Assembly (NCBI RefSeq): GCF_030997045.1
Contig: NZ_CP116899.1
Span: 1,488,001 to 1,552,000, forward strand
DNA: 64,000 nt
Source of the DNA: Microbulbifer sp. TB1203
GTDB lineage: Bacteria; Pseudomonadota; Gammaproteobacteria; Pseudomonadales; Cellvibrionaceae
Reading direction: 5' to 3'
Shown here: piece by piece, positions 1-7,960 of the stretch
Layout of the letters: every line of letters begins with the position of its first letter
Numbering within the stretch: position 1 is the stretch's first letter
Program-made: the position numbers and the translations under genes
The notes under the pieces: model-generated
The model's input: only the letters and a program-made list of their open reading frames with translations
What the model was told of the DNA's origin: nothing
The model's database searches: none

Positions 1-160
1 TTAGCCTCTGAGCCGGCTGGCTGAGAGCGGAATGCCGGCGGGCCGCAATGCCCGCTGGTATTAATTCAATTCAAGCCCTTCGATGACAATGAGGACACAC
101 TTTGCGCAAAGGCAGGATGCCCAGCAACAGGGCAAAGTCCCGGAACCTATGCAGGTTTCG

Positions 161-580
161 TTAGCCGCTGTCTCTGAGAAATGACCTGAATGCAAAGTAA
201 GAAACCAGGCCGCAAATGACTACCCCGATACCGAAAAGAATCCTGTGAAACGGGATTCCGGACAGAAAAGAAAGAAAAGCAACACTTCCACTAACTCCGG
301 AATCATCAGCAAACAAAGAAACCCAGCCAAAAATGGAACCTAGTACCAACGAAATAACGGTTGCCGATAAGGCGTTCCATCTACCGGCGTTCCTTACCAT
401 TACCGTAATGCCGGCAACAGTAAACGCGATACCTGCAGCAAAGAAGATCCAGTTAGGCGCATTCCGTGCTGAATTTCCAGGCGTTACTATTTCTAACCCT
501 CTGAGGATTAGAAAAAAACCTGCAAATAACGCTGAACCAACCAGAAATGCCCTGTCTTTAAATTTAAATTCTTCGCTCAT
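161..580 (-). CDS. Small four-helix membrane protein, function unknown
   Basis: The predicted product is 139 residues with four hydrophobic stretches, near residues 10-32, 42-60, 68-90 and 105-130, so it should sit in the inner membrane. I chose the ATG at 580 (MSEEFKFKD) because the extra upstream residues have no membrane character and a modest AGGTG lies about 11 bases before this ATG. I recognise no family. It stands alone. The 160 bases after its stop hold no gene I can support. It could belong to any of several small DUF membrane families. Confidence 0.6.
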   Translation of the reverse strand: MSEEFKFKDRAFLVGSALFAGFFLILRGLEIVTPGNSARNAPNWIFFAAGIAFTVAGITVMVRNAGRWNALSATVISLVLGSIFGWVSLFADDSGVSGSVAFLSFLSGIPFHRILFGIGVVICGLVSYFAFRSFLRDSG

Positions 581-894
581 ATTCGCGTAACACCTGTTCA
601 TGGTTTGCCGGGAGCTTCCTGGTGGACTTCCGATAGTGTATCGCACCGGTAACGTACTCGATTTGCCAGTGTAGTGTTCCATCCTGTTTGGAACTCAAAC
701 GACAGTTGACACGAATGACCTTCTTAACTCAGCTTCCTGTTCTTTCATCAATACTGAGAGCAAGAGGATTATACCCGATGAGGCGAAGAACTTTTTAAAC
801 CCACGCGGGTCATATCTGCAACCCCGCCCGATCATCAGTTGCCCTTCGATACAGGACTTTGATCAGCTCCACTGCGGAAAGCTCTGTGATACCG

Positions 895-1584
895 ATGGAC
901 TTCAGCACAACAATTCCTTTGCGCACCGGCAGCGAGACATCGAATACCTGGCGTCTCGCGATTTCTCTGACTATTGCGTTTGGCGTGCACGCAGCACTGA
1001 TCACCATTCCAGTATCACTGGCTCCACTGGTTCCGGGGACGGCGGCAAGCAATAAATCTCCACTCAAAATTACTTTGTTAAGCAGTAAGAATACTGAAGC
1101 CTCACAAGCACCAAACACCAACCATCCTACCACCCCGGCGAAGCCCCGGAAGCCTGAACACCGCAATGCGGAAAAGTCCAATAAGGCTGAGGCGGGACGA
1201 CCTCCTGCTCCTTCCCGGCCCGATGCGGAGATACAGAGCAAGTCGACGCCCAAACCCGAGACCCCTTCGACGGCGGGCACCAGGTCTATGGATATACCCG
1301 CTGACTCTGGGGCCAAAAGCCGGTCCACGGTTTTCGACCCGGAGCTGGAGAAGAAACTGGTTCGAGAGCGCAATAAAGTTCGCAAATTCAAGTCCAGAGA
1401 TACCGAGTACGCGACCACCACCGGGACCTTTGTTCAACAGGGGGATCGCTGTTGGGAAGTTAAAAAATCGGACCCCAGTGACACGAGTAGTGAGTCAAGC
1501 CTGTGGTTCAGAATGAAATGCCCCAAGACTTCCAGACCCCAGTCAGACATTGACCGGCTGGCAGAAAAATATGGAATTCCCTGA
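895..1584 (+). CDS. Single-span protein with TonB-like layout, function unknown
   Basis: The protein is 229 residues from the ATG at 895; a TTG at 859 would add 12. A short cytoplasmic N-terminus is followed by one membrane segment (about residues 18-40), a Pro/Lys/Ser-rich linker (about 60-130) and a charged C-terminal part with two cysteines (GDRCWEVKK and FRMKCPK). The layout resembles the TonB/TolA type of energy-transducing protein, but the C-terminus does not look like the TonB fold. The resemblance is topological only. A 90-bp mobile-element-like repeat begins 18 bases after the stop. Confidence 0.5.
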   Translation: MDFSTTIPLRTGSETSNTWRLAISLTIAFGVHAALITIPVSLAPLVPGTAASNKSPLKITLLSSKNTEASQAPNTNHPTTPAKPRKPEHRNAEKSNKAEAGRPPAPSRPDAEIQSKSTPKPETPSTAGTRSMDIPADSGAKSRSTVFDPELEKKLVRERNKVRKFKSRDTEYATTTGTFVQQGDRCWEVKKSDPSDTSSESSLWFRMKCPKTSRPQSDIDRLAEKYGIP

Positions 1585-1602
1585 GTCCGTAGGGTGGATA
1601 TG

Positions 1603-1692
1603 AGTGTTTTTGGATCCCCATCAAACGACCCCTCGCTTCCCCGGGTGATCCAGGGATTCACGATGCTCCGGAATGGGTGTTCACGTTCGCCG
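1603..1692 (+). repeat. Repeat copy A, IS-end-like (possibly IS21 type)
   Basis: This 90-bp stretch recurs at 4867-4956 in the same orientation at roughly 80 percent identity by eye. Its reverse complement contains repeated GTGAACACCCATTCCGG- and ATCGTGAATC-like units, which recall the multiple terminal repeats of IS21-family elements. That family assignment is from memory and tentative. Its right edge coincides with the beheading of a histidine kinase gene. Confidence 0.55.
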
Positions 1693-2309
1693 TGGCACAC
1701 CAGGTCAGCCTGATGATGGTCCAGGCCGGCGCCGCCAGAACCATCAGCCGCAACAACCCGGAGGCCGCCGGTGAGGCCATGGCTGCGGTGGAGGCTGCTG
1801 GTCGCCACGCCCTGTCAGAGATGCGGCACCTGCTCGGCGTGCTGCGCCCGGCCAGTGACAATAACAGTGAAAAGGCAAGGCTCACACCGCAGCCGGACCT
1901 GGGTGATCTGCCAGCCCTGATCGACAAGGTGCGGCAGGTGGTGGCCAGGGTGGACTATGAAACCCAGGGTGATTTCGCGGCTGTGCCCGCCAGACTCGCC
2001 CTCGCCGCCTATCGCATCGTCCAGGAGTCATTGACCAACGTCATCAAACACGTCGGCGCCGAGGCCAGCGTGCGCGTGAGCCTGCGCGCAGAGCCTGGTC
2101 AACTTGCTGTTTGTGTTCGCGACGACGGGTATGGCTCCGGTGCGCAGCCCATTGCTGGCCAAATTCACGATATCACTACGGGTGGACATGGCATCGCGGG
2201 CATGCGCGAACGGGTGGAACTGCTCGGAGGCCATCTGCGCGCCGGCGTGATCGACGGCGGTGGCTTCGAGGTGACTGCACAACTGCCCACTGCGAATGGG
2301 GGAAGCTGA
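1677..2309 (+). pseudogene. Histidine kinase, N-terminus lost (NarL/DesK-type)
   Basis: The reading frame enters directly from the upstream repeat: residues 1-5 are repeat-encoded and kinase homology starts at VAHQVSLMMVQAGAAR. In this HisKA_3 family the preceding residues carry the phosphoacceptor His (RELHD), and these are missing. The rest is intact: dimerisation helix, N box (RIVQESLTNVIKH), G box (GHGIAGMRERVELLGG) and a normal C-terminus. The stop overlaps the start of the response regulator as TGATG. Without the His and any sensor domain it cannot be a normal kinase. The actinobacterial-type sequence suggests transfer before decay. Confidence 0.8.
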
Positions 2310-3148
2310 TGATACGTGTCATGGTGGTGGACGATCAGGCGCTGGTGCGGCGCGGTTTTGCCCTGGTGCTGGATAACGAGCCCGATATTGAGGTGGTGGC
2401 CGAGGCCGGCACCGGCATCGAGGCCATAGAGGCAGCGCGCGCGCAGCAACCGGACATCATCCTGATGGATGTCCGCATGCCGGAGATGGACGGGCTGGAA
2501 GCCACAGCGCGCATCTTACAATCAGCCGAGACAGCAGAGGCCGGCGATGCAGCCTGCCGGATCATTATCCTGACCACCTTCGATCCCGACGAATACGTGT
2601 TTCGCGCCCTGCAGGCGGGCGCCAGTGGTTTTGTGCTCAGGGATATTCCACCCGAGGCGCTGGTGCAGGCGGTGCGCACGGTTGCGGATGGTGGTGCCAT
2701 GCTCGCACCCGGCATCACCCGGCGCCTGATCAGCCAATTCCCGCAAAAGATGGGGACGGGACGCAACCTGGCCGAGCGCTTGCAACGCCTGACCACTCGG
2801 GAGCGCGAAGTACTGGCGACGATCGCCGCTGGCAAGAGCAATGCCGAAATCGCCGAAAGTGGGCGAGGATACTGCCCTGCAGCGTCGCCTGCTGCTGATG
2901 CTGCCCGGAGCAATGCTCGCCGGCACCGCCGTGTTGAACATCCTGCTCAGCAAGTCGCTCTGGCAAGCGCGTGGCTACGCGCTCACCGCTGCCCTGGTGG
3001 GCAATCTGATTGCCATGGTCTATTTGGTCTACCTGCTGATACGAGATATGCCAGGCCATCCCATTGGTACCTTTCTAGCCCTGGAAACTTCGTATGTCAT
3101 CCTGCTGGTGGGTTTACGGGCGGGCCTGGTTTGGCCAGCAGTGGCTGA
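2309..3148 (+). pseudogene. NarL-family response regulator, cut inside the HTH
   Basis: The receiver domain is complete: acidic pocket VVDDQ, phosphoacceptor Asp in IILMDVRMPEMDG, Thr in ILTTF. The LuxR-type HTH begins normally (LTTREREVLATIAAGKSNAEIAE) but homology ends at about 2857. The frame then runs through unrelated bases to 3148. The DNA-recognition helix is missing, so DNA binding should be lost. The join fuses it to the start of the next membrane-protein frame, consistent with one deletion. It is the remnant partner of the beheaded kinase at 1677. Confidence 0.8.
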
Positions 3149-3176
3149 AACGTCAGCTGATGCGGAGACGAAATAG
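2841..3176 (+). CDS. Membrane protein fragment, unknown
   Basis: This 111-residue frame has three hydrophobic segments (around residues 18-36, 45-66 and 75-98). The first six codons (MPKSPK) read the broken response-regulator gene in another frame, so native sequence probably begins near the GTG at 2859 (VGEDTALQRR). It is either a small complete gene or the 3' end of a larger one truncated by the same deletion. I recognise no family. Confidence 0.4.
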   Translation: MPKSPKVGEDTALQRRLLLMLPGAMLAGTAVLNILLSKSLWQARGYALTAALVGNLIAMVYLVYLLIRDMPGHPIGTFLALETSYVILLVGLRAGLVWPAVAETSADAETK

Positions 3177-3331
3177 AGCCCCCAAATGAGGGGCAGATCA
3201 ACATTGTGACACTGCATACTCTCAATCGATTAACGCCATAAAGTTTATCTGATCCATTTATTGTTGCCGATTATTGGTACCATAGTGCAATTTATGAAAA
3301 TAGCGTTGATATTGACCCTTTTGTGCAGAAA

Positions 3332-3652
3332 CTAGAGAATTCCCGGCATTAGCAACGGACTGCATAGGTAGATAGTATGCCAAAACAAGAAAGAGCCCCG
3401 GGCGCCCCTCCCGTAGCCCCATCGTCCCGGCTTGCATCCGGTACGCTCGCCGCCAAGATAGGCGTCATCCAGTTCGATGAAGCCGGACAGCTTGTACTGC
3501 TGGTCCCGCTCCAGCATCACCTGCATGAGCTTCTGCTTCATGCACCAGGCAGCGTTGTAGGAGATACCCAGGTGGCGGACCAGCTCCATGCAGGAGATGC
3601 CCTTTTTATGTAAGTGTAGCTTGCGGCCCGTTGTTCGAATGGCTTTGAACAA
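3332..3652 (-). pseudogene. IS1595-family (ISXO2-like) transposase fragment
   Basis: Residues 1-75 match the ISXO2-like transposase pattern: LHLHKKGISCMELVRHLG, SYNAAWCMKQKLMQVM and SGFIELDDAYLGGER, where the Asp pair of IELDD belongs to the catalytic DDE/N set. After GGERTGCKPGRW the frame loses family similarity, and both the N-terminal zinc-ribbon part and the C-terminal catalytic half are absent. It is a dead remnant, a sign of past IS activity in this accessory stretch. Confidence 0.8.
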
Positions 3653-3767
3653 TGAGATATATTGTTAAATTCAAGTTTTCAACTGAGAAAAAATGGAGCG
3701 TTTCACATTCATCTCAAATCAGACGGGTAGAATACGCTCTTCAACGACTGTATGAGGATAAAAGGAT

Positions 3768-4367
3768 ATGTCTATTAACGAACACGCGACCAAGGAACAG
3801 GTAACTCGACTGGTTAACACCGCCCTGGCAGCAATTAAGAATAAGGATAAAAATCCGAACTGGAATCAGACTCTGGCTAATACCTCGGATCAACTCTGCT
3901 TAATCAGCCGGAACCTGAATACTGCCAAACATGGCGTACAGCACTTTGGTAGAGTGATGGCGACCAGCCCCCATGGACACAACGCCTACCAAGCCAATCA
4001 GTCCGTGAACTCGAAACTAGGGGCGCTCTCATCGCTTGAAGCCTTCCTCGCTAAAGAATGGAAAAAAATTGGTGATGCGATTAACGAGGATATGAGAAAG
4101 CCACCAACTGACGGCAAGAATGAAGTGGAGCTTCTGGATATGCTTTCGGGAGAAATTGAATCATTCGATAAATTACTTAAGCAAGACTTCAGCCGTGTTT
4201 CAAGGCACCAGTCCAACGCAAATCATACGACGATCATTCAAAAAGAAATCAACCAATTAAAGACAATGCCTGACCTTACTGCACCAAGTATGCTTATTTT
4301 AATTTCCGTAGGCATTCGGCTATTAGCGATGCTCGTTGGTGCTAAAAAAATTCATAACAATAAATAG
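3768..4367 (+). CDS. Hypothetical protein with C-terminal membrane anchor
   Basis: The 199-residue product is mostly hydrophilic and helical, with one hydrophobic segment at residues 173-192 (SMLILISVGIRLLAMLVGA) followed by a positive tail, suggesting a tail-anchored protein. An AGGAT about five bases before the ATG supports the start. The DNA is clearly more AT-rich than the flanks, suggesting recent acquisition. A strong hairpin follows about 50 bases after the stop. I recognise no family. Confidence 0.6.
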   Translation: MSINEHATKEQVTRLVNTALAAIKNKDKNPNWNQTLANTSDQLCLISRNLNTAKHGVQHFGRVMATSPHGHNAYQANQSVNSKLGALSSLEAFLAKEWKKIGDAINEDMRKPPTDGKNEVELLDMLSGEIESFDKLLKQDFSRVSRHQSNANHTTIIQKEINQLKTMPDLTAPSMLILISVGIRLLAMLVGAKKIHNNK

Positions 4368-4414
4368 TCACGAATTTCCTTTTATCAGTTAGTTAGACAC
4401 TACACATTTTCCAT

Positions 4415-4437
4415 CCGACAGGCTCAATGCCTGTCGG
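4415..4437 (+). terminator. Hairpin after 3768 gene; start of a 577-bp gene-free gap
   Basis: CCGACAGGC and GCCTGTCGG form a perfect 9-bp stem with a 5-base loop. An outer ATTTTC/GAAAAT pair flanks it. There is no clean T-run, so factor-independent termination is only plausible. The gap 4368-4944 otherwise holds only the repeat at 4867. Frames across it show no family features. Confidence 0.45.
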
Positions 4438-4866
4438 AATCTTCGAAAATACTTGATTATAAGGCTCTAACTGGCTGCCAATCTGGAAATGAGTATTCCA
4501 TGTTCTTTCCAAGGACGTCGATTGAGAAATACACAAACTCCAAAAAATTGATTAAGACTTAACTTCATCTGTTAGTTTTCATCGGACCTAAACAGACTAA
4601 TTCTTGCTAGCTACTGGAATCCACCAGCGAAGACACATCTCGCTCATTGGCTTAAATGGGATTGAAAAATAAAGGCTGCTAAGGTCGAGGAACCCCTTTT
4701 TGGAGTCTCCGCCCTCAAGACGCCAAATTAGCTGCTCCACAAGTCGACAGCATATTGGAGACAGAACAAAGTTTCTGCACCACCTAAATCAACCGCTCCA
4801 TTTGGCGACAAAACTTTACTCTACCCCAAATATCCCCAAGGGCTTGACAGATGCGGAAATCGGGGG

Positions 4867-4956
4867 AGTATTTTGGGACCCCCATCAAACGGCCCCTCGC
4901 TTCCTTGAGAGATCCGGATATTCACGATGCTCTGGATTGGGTGTTTACTTTCGCCG
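4867..4956 (+). repeat. Repeat copy B, IS-end-like (possibly IS21 type)
   Basis: This is the partner of the repeat at 1603-1692, in the same orientation. Both begin near AGT-TTTTGGAYCCC and end at TTCGCCG. The right edge overlaps the 3' end of the small gene on the minus strand at 4945, so the last few codons of that gene may come from the element. Confidence 0.55.
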
Positions 4957-5277
4957 GAATACGCAAAGCGCATTCAGGGAGAATGTTAACGCCTTGATTT
5001 CCTGCGCCTGCCAATCGTCCAGTATCGATAGTTCCACCCCTGAAAAAGTCTGGGATGCCTTGATGCGCGTAGCGGTTTGGCGCTGTTCGACAAACCGCGC
5101 AACGGCCTGTTCGCTAATTGGCCTATCCTTTGACGGGCACTGATCAAACCAATCCGACATCACATCGGCAATGGACAGCGACTCGGCGGTGATGAAGTCG
5201 CACAGCCCCATGGATAGCCGTCTGGCGTTTTCGATAACTCCGCGCATAGTTGCTAACAGCTCGTCTATTTCGGCCAT
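4945..5277 (-). CDS. Small helical protein, unknown
   Basis: This 110-residue, mostly helical, acidic protein has no membrane segment. A near-ideal GGAGGTG sits five bases before the ATG, so the start is firm. The 3' end lies inside the right edge of the 90-bp repeat, so the original C-terminus may have been replaced. It is divergent from the 89-residue gene at 5515, and the shared intergenic region carries two direct repeats that look like a regulator site. I recognise no family. Confidence 0.55.
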   Translation of the reverse strand: MAEIDELLATMRGVIENARRLSMGLCDFITAESLSIADVMSDWFDQCPSKDRPISEQAVARFVEQRQTATRIKASQTFSGVELSILDDWQAQEIKALTFSLNALCVFRRK

Positions 5278-5393
5278 ATCCCACCTCCTTGCAGGCTGAC
5301 TGCTTCGTCAGCAAATAACTACCGCTGAAGCTTCGCCCAGGCTTGGCCTGTTGCCTCCTGCGGGGGAAAGCCTCAAGGTACGGCTACCAATCT

Positions 5394-5430
5394 ATCAAAA
5401 TATGCTATATTGATCAATCAAAATATACTA
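5394..5430. promoter_or_regulatory. Paired direct repeats in a divergent promoter region
   Basis: ATCAAAATATGCTA (5394-5407) and ATCAAAATATACTA (5417-5430) are 14-bp direct repeats with one mismatch, 23 bp apart, in an AT-rich patch between two divergent small genes. A TTGATCAA palindrome lies between them. The spacing of about two helical turns suits a dimeric regulator. The regulator is not identified. Confidence 0.4.
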
Positions 5431-5492
5431 CTTTGCTGAAACGATGATAGCTATCCTGCTTTGAGGATATTCACAATACGGAGGGTGTTCAC

Positions 5493-5504
5493 ATGATCGG
5501 TTGA
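5493..5504 (+). promoter_or_regulatory. Three-codon mini-ORF with its own ribosome site
   Basis: A strong GGAGGG (5480-5485) precedes ATG-ATC-GGT-TGA. The stop lies 11 bases before the ATG of the 89-residue gene at 5515, which has no good ribosome site of its own. Translation of the downstream gene may depend on re-initiation. This is inference from sequence layout only. Confidence 0.35.
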
Positions 5505-5514
5505 TAGTTCTACG

Positions 5515-5784
5515 ATGCAGGCGCTGACAACTCGCGAAACGACGCTTTTGATAGAGGGTGGAGCCAAGGTTTCCAGCCTGAAGCTGGTCCGTGTGAGGCA
5601 CGAAGGTAAACGCTATTACCAGATTGAATTTGTGTTGAGTGCTCGCGGTGCTGAAAAAGCTTCCCAGTTAATCACTACCCGAAATGAGCCACACCGCTGG
5701 GCGGACCTGAATCGAGCGGTAGCATTTGTCGAGCAACTGTTCCCAGGTAACAATGAAATTCGGTTGATCGTTAAAAATCGTTAG
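5515..5784 (+). CDS. Small basic protein, unknown
   Basis: The product is 89 residues, basic, soluble, with alternating strand-like segments (LKLVRVRHEGKRYYQIEFVL) and a C-terminal helix (WADLNRAVAFVEQLFPG). I recognise no family; small proteins of this kind are common on plasmids and genomic islands. The start is uncertain because the only strong ribosome site serves a three-codon frame just upstream. Decayed DNA begins immediately after its stop. Confidence 0.45.
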   Translation: MQALTTRETTLLIEGGAKVSSLKLVRVRHEGKRYYQIEFVLSARGAEKASQLITTRNEPHRWADLNRAVAFVEQLFPGNNEIRLIVKNR

Positions 5785-5788
5785 CGAT

Positions 5789-6027
5789 TTAACCAGCAGC
5801 ACTTCCACGATCAGCGCCACGCGCAACTGCGCGCCCCGGACATCGGGCCACACCAGTATCTCCAGGCGGCGATATCCACAGCCCCGCCCGGCGCAGCCGC
5901 ATGAAATCCTCCACCTCAACCGGACGACCATCCACGCGCACCACACTCAGCAGTGGCTCCAGCGCCTCCCTGGATCTGGTGACCGCATTCTCCGTCGAGC
6001 CCGGTGAACGGACCCAGCCTCTGTTTA
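5789..6027 (-). pseudogene. Unrecognised frameshifted gene remnant
   Basis: Two minus-strand frames read as one gene if joined by a frameshift: an upstream piece with REALEPLLSVVRVDGRPVEV and a downstream piece with RRLEILVWPDVRGAQLRVAL ending in VEVLLVKSL. Neither has a credible start. It abuts the M14 peptidase fragment. I cannot name the parent family. Confidence 0.35.
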
Positions 6028-6273
6028 GGCGACTTTTGATCGTTGGCGGAGGCGATCCGCCGCGCAGCCGCCGATTCCTGTCCCTCTTATCGGTGCGCCA
6101 GCGCGTAGTCGATCGCCGCACACACCGCGACAGCCTGCGCGGCATTGCATTGCTCGGGAGTCGCGCGGGGGCTGTCGGGGTAGACCTCGGTGGTGGTCTT
6201 GTAGACGCCCGGCGCGACCACCGGCGAGCCGATGATCTCGCCGTTGCCATCGGCCGGGGCGATAGGGGTGAGC
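6028..6273 (-). pseudogene. 3'-end duplicate of the M14 peptidase gene
   Basis: The fragment encodes IAPADGNGEIIGSPVVAPG joined directly to YKTTTEVYPDSPRATPEQC and ends ALAHR, like the intact gene at 7961-8884. About 57 bases found in the intact gene between these blocks are missing. Similarity continues past the stop into a shared flank ending at GGCGACTTTTGATCG. The zinc-ligand region is absent, so this is a nonfunctional duplicated end. Confidence 0.8.
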
Positions 6274-6325
6274 CCATTCATTCACAAGGAAAAACGATTG
6301 ACAACCGATTTTCTGCCAAAAACGA

Positions 6326-6466
6326 TTACGGTTTCTTCACTTCAGAACGGGTTTTATTGTTATCGCTTTTAGTTCGTTGAGCGGTAGCCTGTGGTTTTAC
6401 CTTGTTGAGGATCAGCGCTTGCTTGGCGCTTCTGATCGCCTGAGTGTCATTTGTTTCACTGCTCAT
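6326..6466 (-). CDS. 46-residue basic small protein
   Basis: The frame runs from an ATG at 6466 (MSSETNDTQAIRSAKQAL) to a TAA at 6326 and overlaps the end of the 58-residue gene by 11 bases (ATGAGCAGTGA), an arrangement typical of translational coupling. The product is hydrophilic and Lys/Gln/Thr-rich, probably disordered. I recognise no family. The overlap is the main evidence; with 46 codons chance cannot be excluded. Confidence 0.45.
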   Translation of the reverse strand: MSSETNDTQAIRSAKQALILNKVKPQATAQRTKSDNNKTRSEVKKP

Positions 6467-6632
6467 CATCTTCAGCCTGTTTTTTCATTTTATCTTTCGA
6501 CAGCGGTCCTGCGGAAACACCGCCGTCATCATCTGGTGAATACGGGGGAGTAACATTTTTCTTTAACACTTTCTTGGCCTTCTCTCTGAGAAGTTTTTCT
6601 TCCTCAGACATTTTACGATCATCATCTTTCAT
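6456..6632 (-). CDS. 58-residue highly charged small protein
   Basis: The frame starts at the ATG at 6632 with GAGGTG five bases upstream (GAGGTGAATTATG) and encodes MKDDDRKMSEEEKLLREKAK, then a Pro/Asp/Gly stretch and a KMKKQAEDDEQ end. The first third should be a charged helix; the rest looks disordered. It begins four bases after the acetyltransferase-like gene ends (6636) and overlaps the next small gene. Good ribosome site, tight packing and biased composition argue it is real. I recognise no family. Confidence 0.55.
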   Translation of the reverse strand: MKDDDRKMSEEEKLLREKAKKVLKKNVTPPYSPDDDGGVSAGPLSKDKMKKQAEDDEQ

Positions 6633-6635
6633 AAT

Positions 6636-7196
6636 TCACCTCAACACCTTAAAAAGGTAGTCTGGAAAGTGCTCCGCTCCTGTTGACTCTACGTAAGTAA
6701 AATCGAGGCTCTCATAATAGCCAATTAGCGCTCTAGCGGGCCTCATGATCCTTAGTTCTTTAGCGCCCAATATTCCAGCATAAGCGGTGGCATTCATTAT
6801 TGTAATAGGTACTACTCGCCTTGGGCCCAATGGATTTCCCGCTCGCGGAGCACCTTCGATAAGCTCGATCCTCATTCTGGTACTGGCATAAGACGGACGA
6901 CCATAAGACAGTCCGCAGAGCTTATCGTCATACCAAATTGATAGTTCGAAGCGCTTTGGGTGGCGTTGGCGATAAATTTTGGCCGCTTCGTTCCAACTCC
7001 ATTCGGCTCGCGGCCGAGAACACTCATGGTCAAGCCATATCTCCGAACATCTCAATGCCTCCGAATCGATTCCCCCCAATCAAATACTCGCATAATCACG
7101 ATATATTTCCGAAAGATTCTCGGCAGTTACCTCTCGAGCAAACCGCAATTGTTCAAAACGCTTCGATGCATTTAAAAATCCAGACGGTGAAATCAT
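6636..7196 (-). pseudogene. GNAT-like acetyltransferase gene with in-frame TGA
   Basis: An ATG at 7196 follows an AAGGAG spaced eight bases away. The frame reads MISPSGFLNASKRFEQLRFA and on to YRDYASI, then hits TGA at 7082-7080 (codon 39). The same frame resumes at once and runs 147 codons, ending with a GNAT-like tail (ALIGYYESLDFTYV). The upstream part has the only good ribosome site, so a nonsense mutation is the simplest reading. Translation could restart at the TTG at 7079. The GNAT assignment rests on the C-terminal pattern and is moderate. Confidence 0.55.
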
Positions 7197-7382
7197 TCAC
7201 ACACTCCTTGTTTACTGCGCCAGCCAATGAGAACGTCATTTAAATCTTAATTAACCGCCGTTTCAAGTAATAGTCAATAGCCTACCCACAGCAGAAAATC
7301 GCCAAATAGTACGATTGAACCAATTAAGGCGGCATGGTACGTGAAACAGCGGATCAACATCCCCGACTGCGACTTAGCAACT

Positions 7383-7610
7383 CTATAAATTCTTCAAGTC
7401 CGTTTCCAATTCGCTCTCATCGTAGTTGATGAACTGACCGTACTTACCCAAGATACCGTGGAACTCAATTTCTGAGGTACCAGTAATTTTTCCTCCCTGA
7501 ACACCGTTGATTTTTTCCAGCTTGTATAGAGCTATCGCCAAGACCTCTAGCAACTCTTTCTCGTCAAGACCTAAACACTCGGCAACTTCATCATCCACGT
7601 CCAATTTCAT
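7383..7610 (-). CDS. UPF0175 antitoxin-like protein
   Basis: The 75-residue product matches the UPF0175 pattern: a helix with LLEVLAIALYKLEKI, a central GGKITGTSEIEFHGILGKYG and the closing YDESELETDLKNL. Members are usually antitoxins or regulators next to a PIN-domain toxin. None is visible here: the roughly 190 bases downstream are empty, so this is an orphan. GGGGGTGG lies just before the ATG. The protein is acidic and probably cytoplasmic. Confidence 0.65.
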   Translation of the reverse strand: MKLDVDDEVAECLGLDEKELLEVLAIALYKLEKINGVQGGKITGTSEIEFHGILGKYGQFINYDESELETDLKNL

Positions 7611-7649
7611 AAACCACCCCCTTGGAGAGAATCACACTTCAATCGTTTC

Positions 7650-7898
7650 GCGCCACTCTAAAAATGTTGAGCTTACCCGCGCGCAATTTCTGCAGCGCGA
7701 TCCTGGCCAAGTCGCGGCTCATGGCGACATCGGTACTGCACTCCTTCACCTTGATCGTGCCCACCTGATCGCCGGCGATGCCATCTTCCCAGGTCAGGGC
7801 ACCGAGGATGTCACCAGGGTCCGGTCGCGATCGCGCTGCTCGAGGCCGTCATGCAGGGCCAGGGCACTGAAGCCGTACTCGCCCAGGGTATCGGCGAC
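7650..7898 (-). pseudogene. dbpA: dbpA RNA-helicase remnant with internal deletion
   Basis: On the minus strand an N-side piece reads EYGFSALALHDGLEQRDRDR, the helicase C-terminal motif of DEAD-box proteins. After a frame change it continues GDILGALTWEDGIAGDQVGT and later STDVAMSRDLARIALQKL, the DbpA-type C-terminal RNA-binding domain. Most of the second RecA domain between them is deleted and the whole N-terminal half is gone. The assignment rests on the DbpA-specific C-terminal domain. It abuts the 3' flank of the M14 gene. Confidence 0.7.
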
Positions 7899-7960
7899 TT
7901 TTGATCGTCGACGGAGGCGATCCGCCGGCCGGGCCGCGCAGCCGCCGACTCCTGTTCCTC

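Noticed and set aside
4700..5143. 147-residue plus-strand frame
   Set aside because: It runs through the IS-end-like repeat and opposite the better-supported gene at 4945-5277, with no ribosome site.
7080..7082. Selenocysteine at the in-frame TGA
   Set aside because: No SECIS-like stem directly follows and the family has no known selenoprotein; nonsense mutation is simpler.
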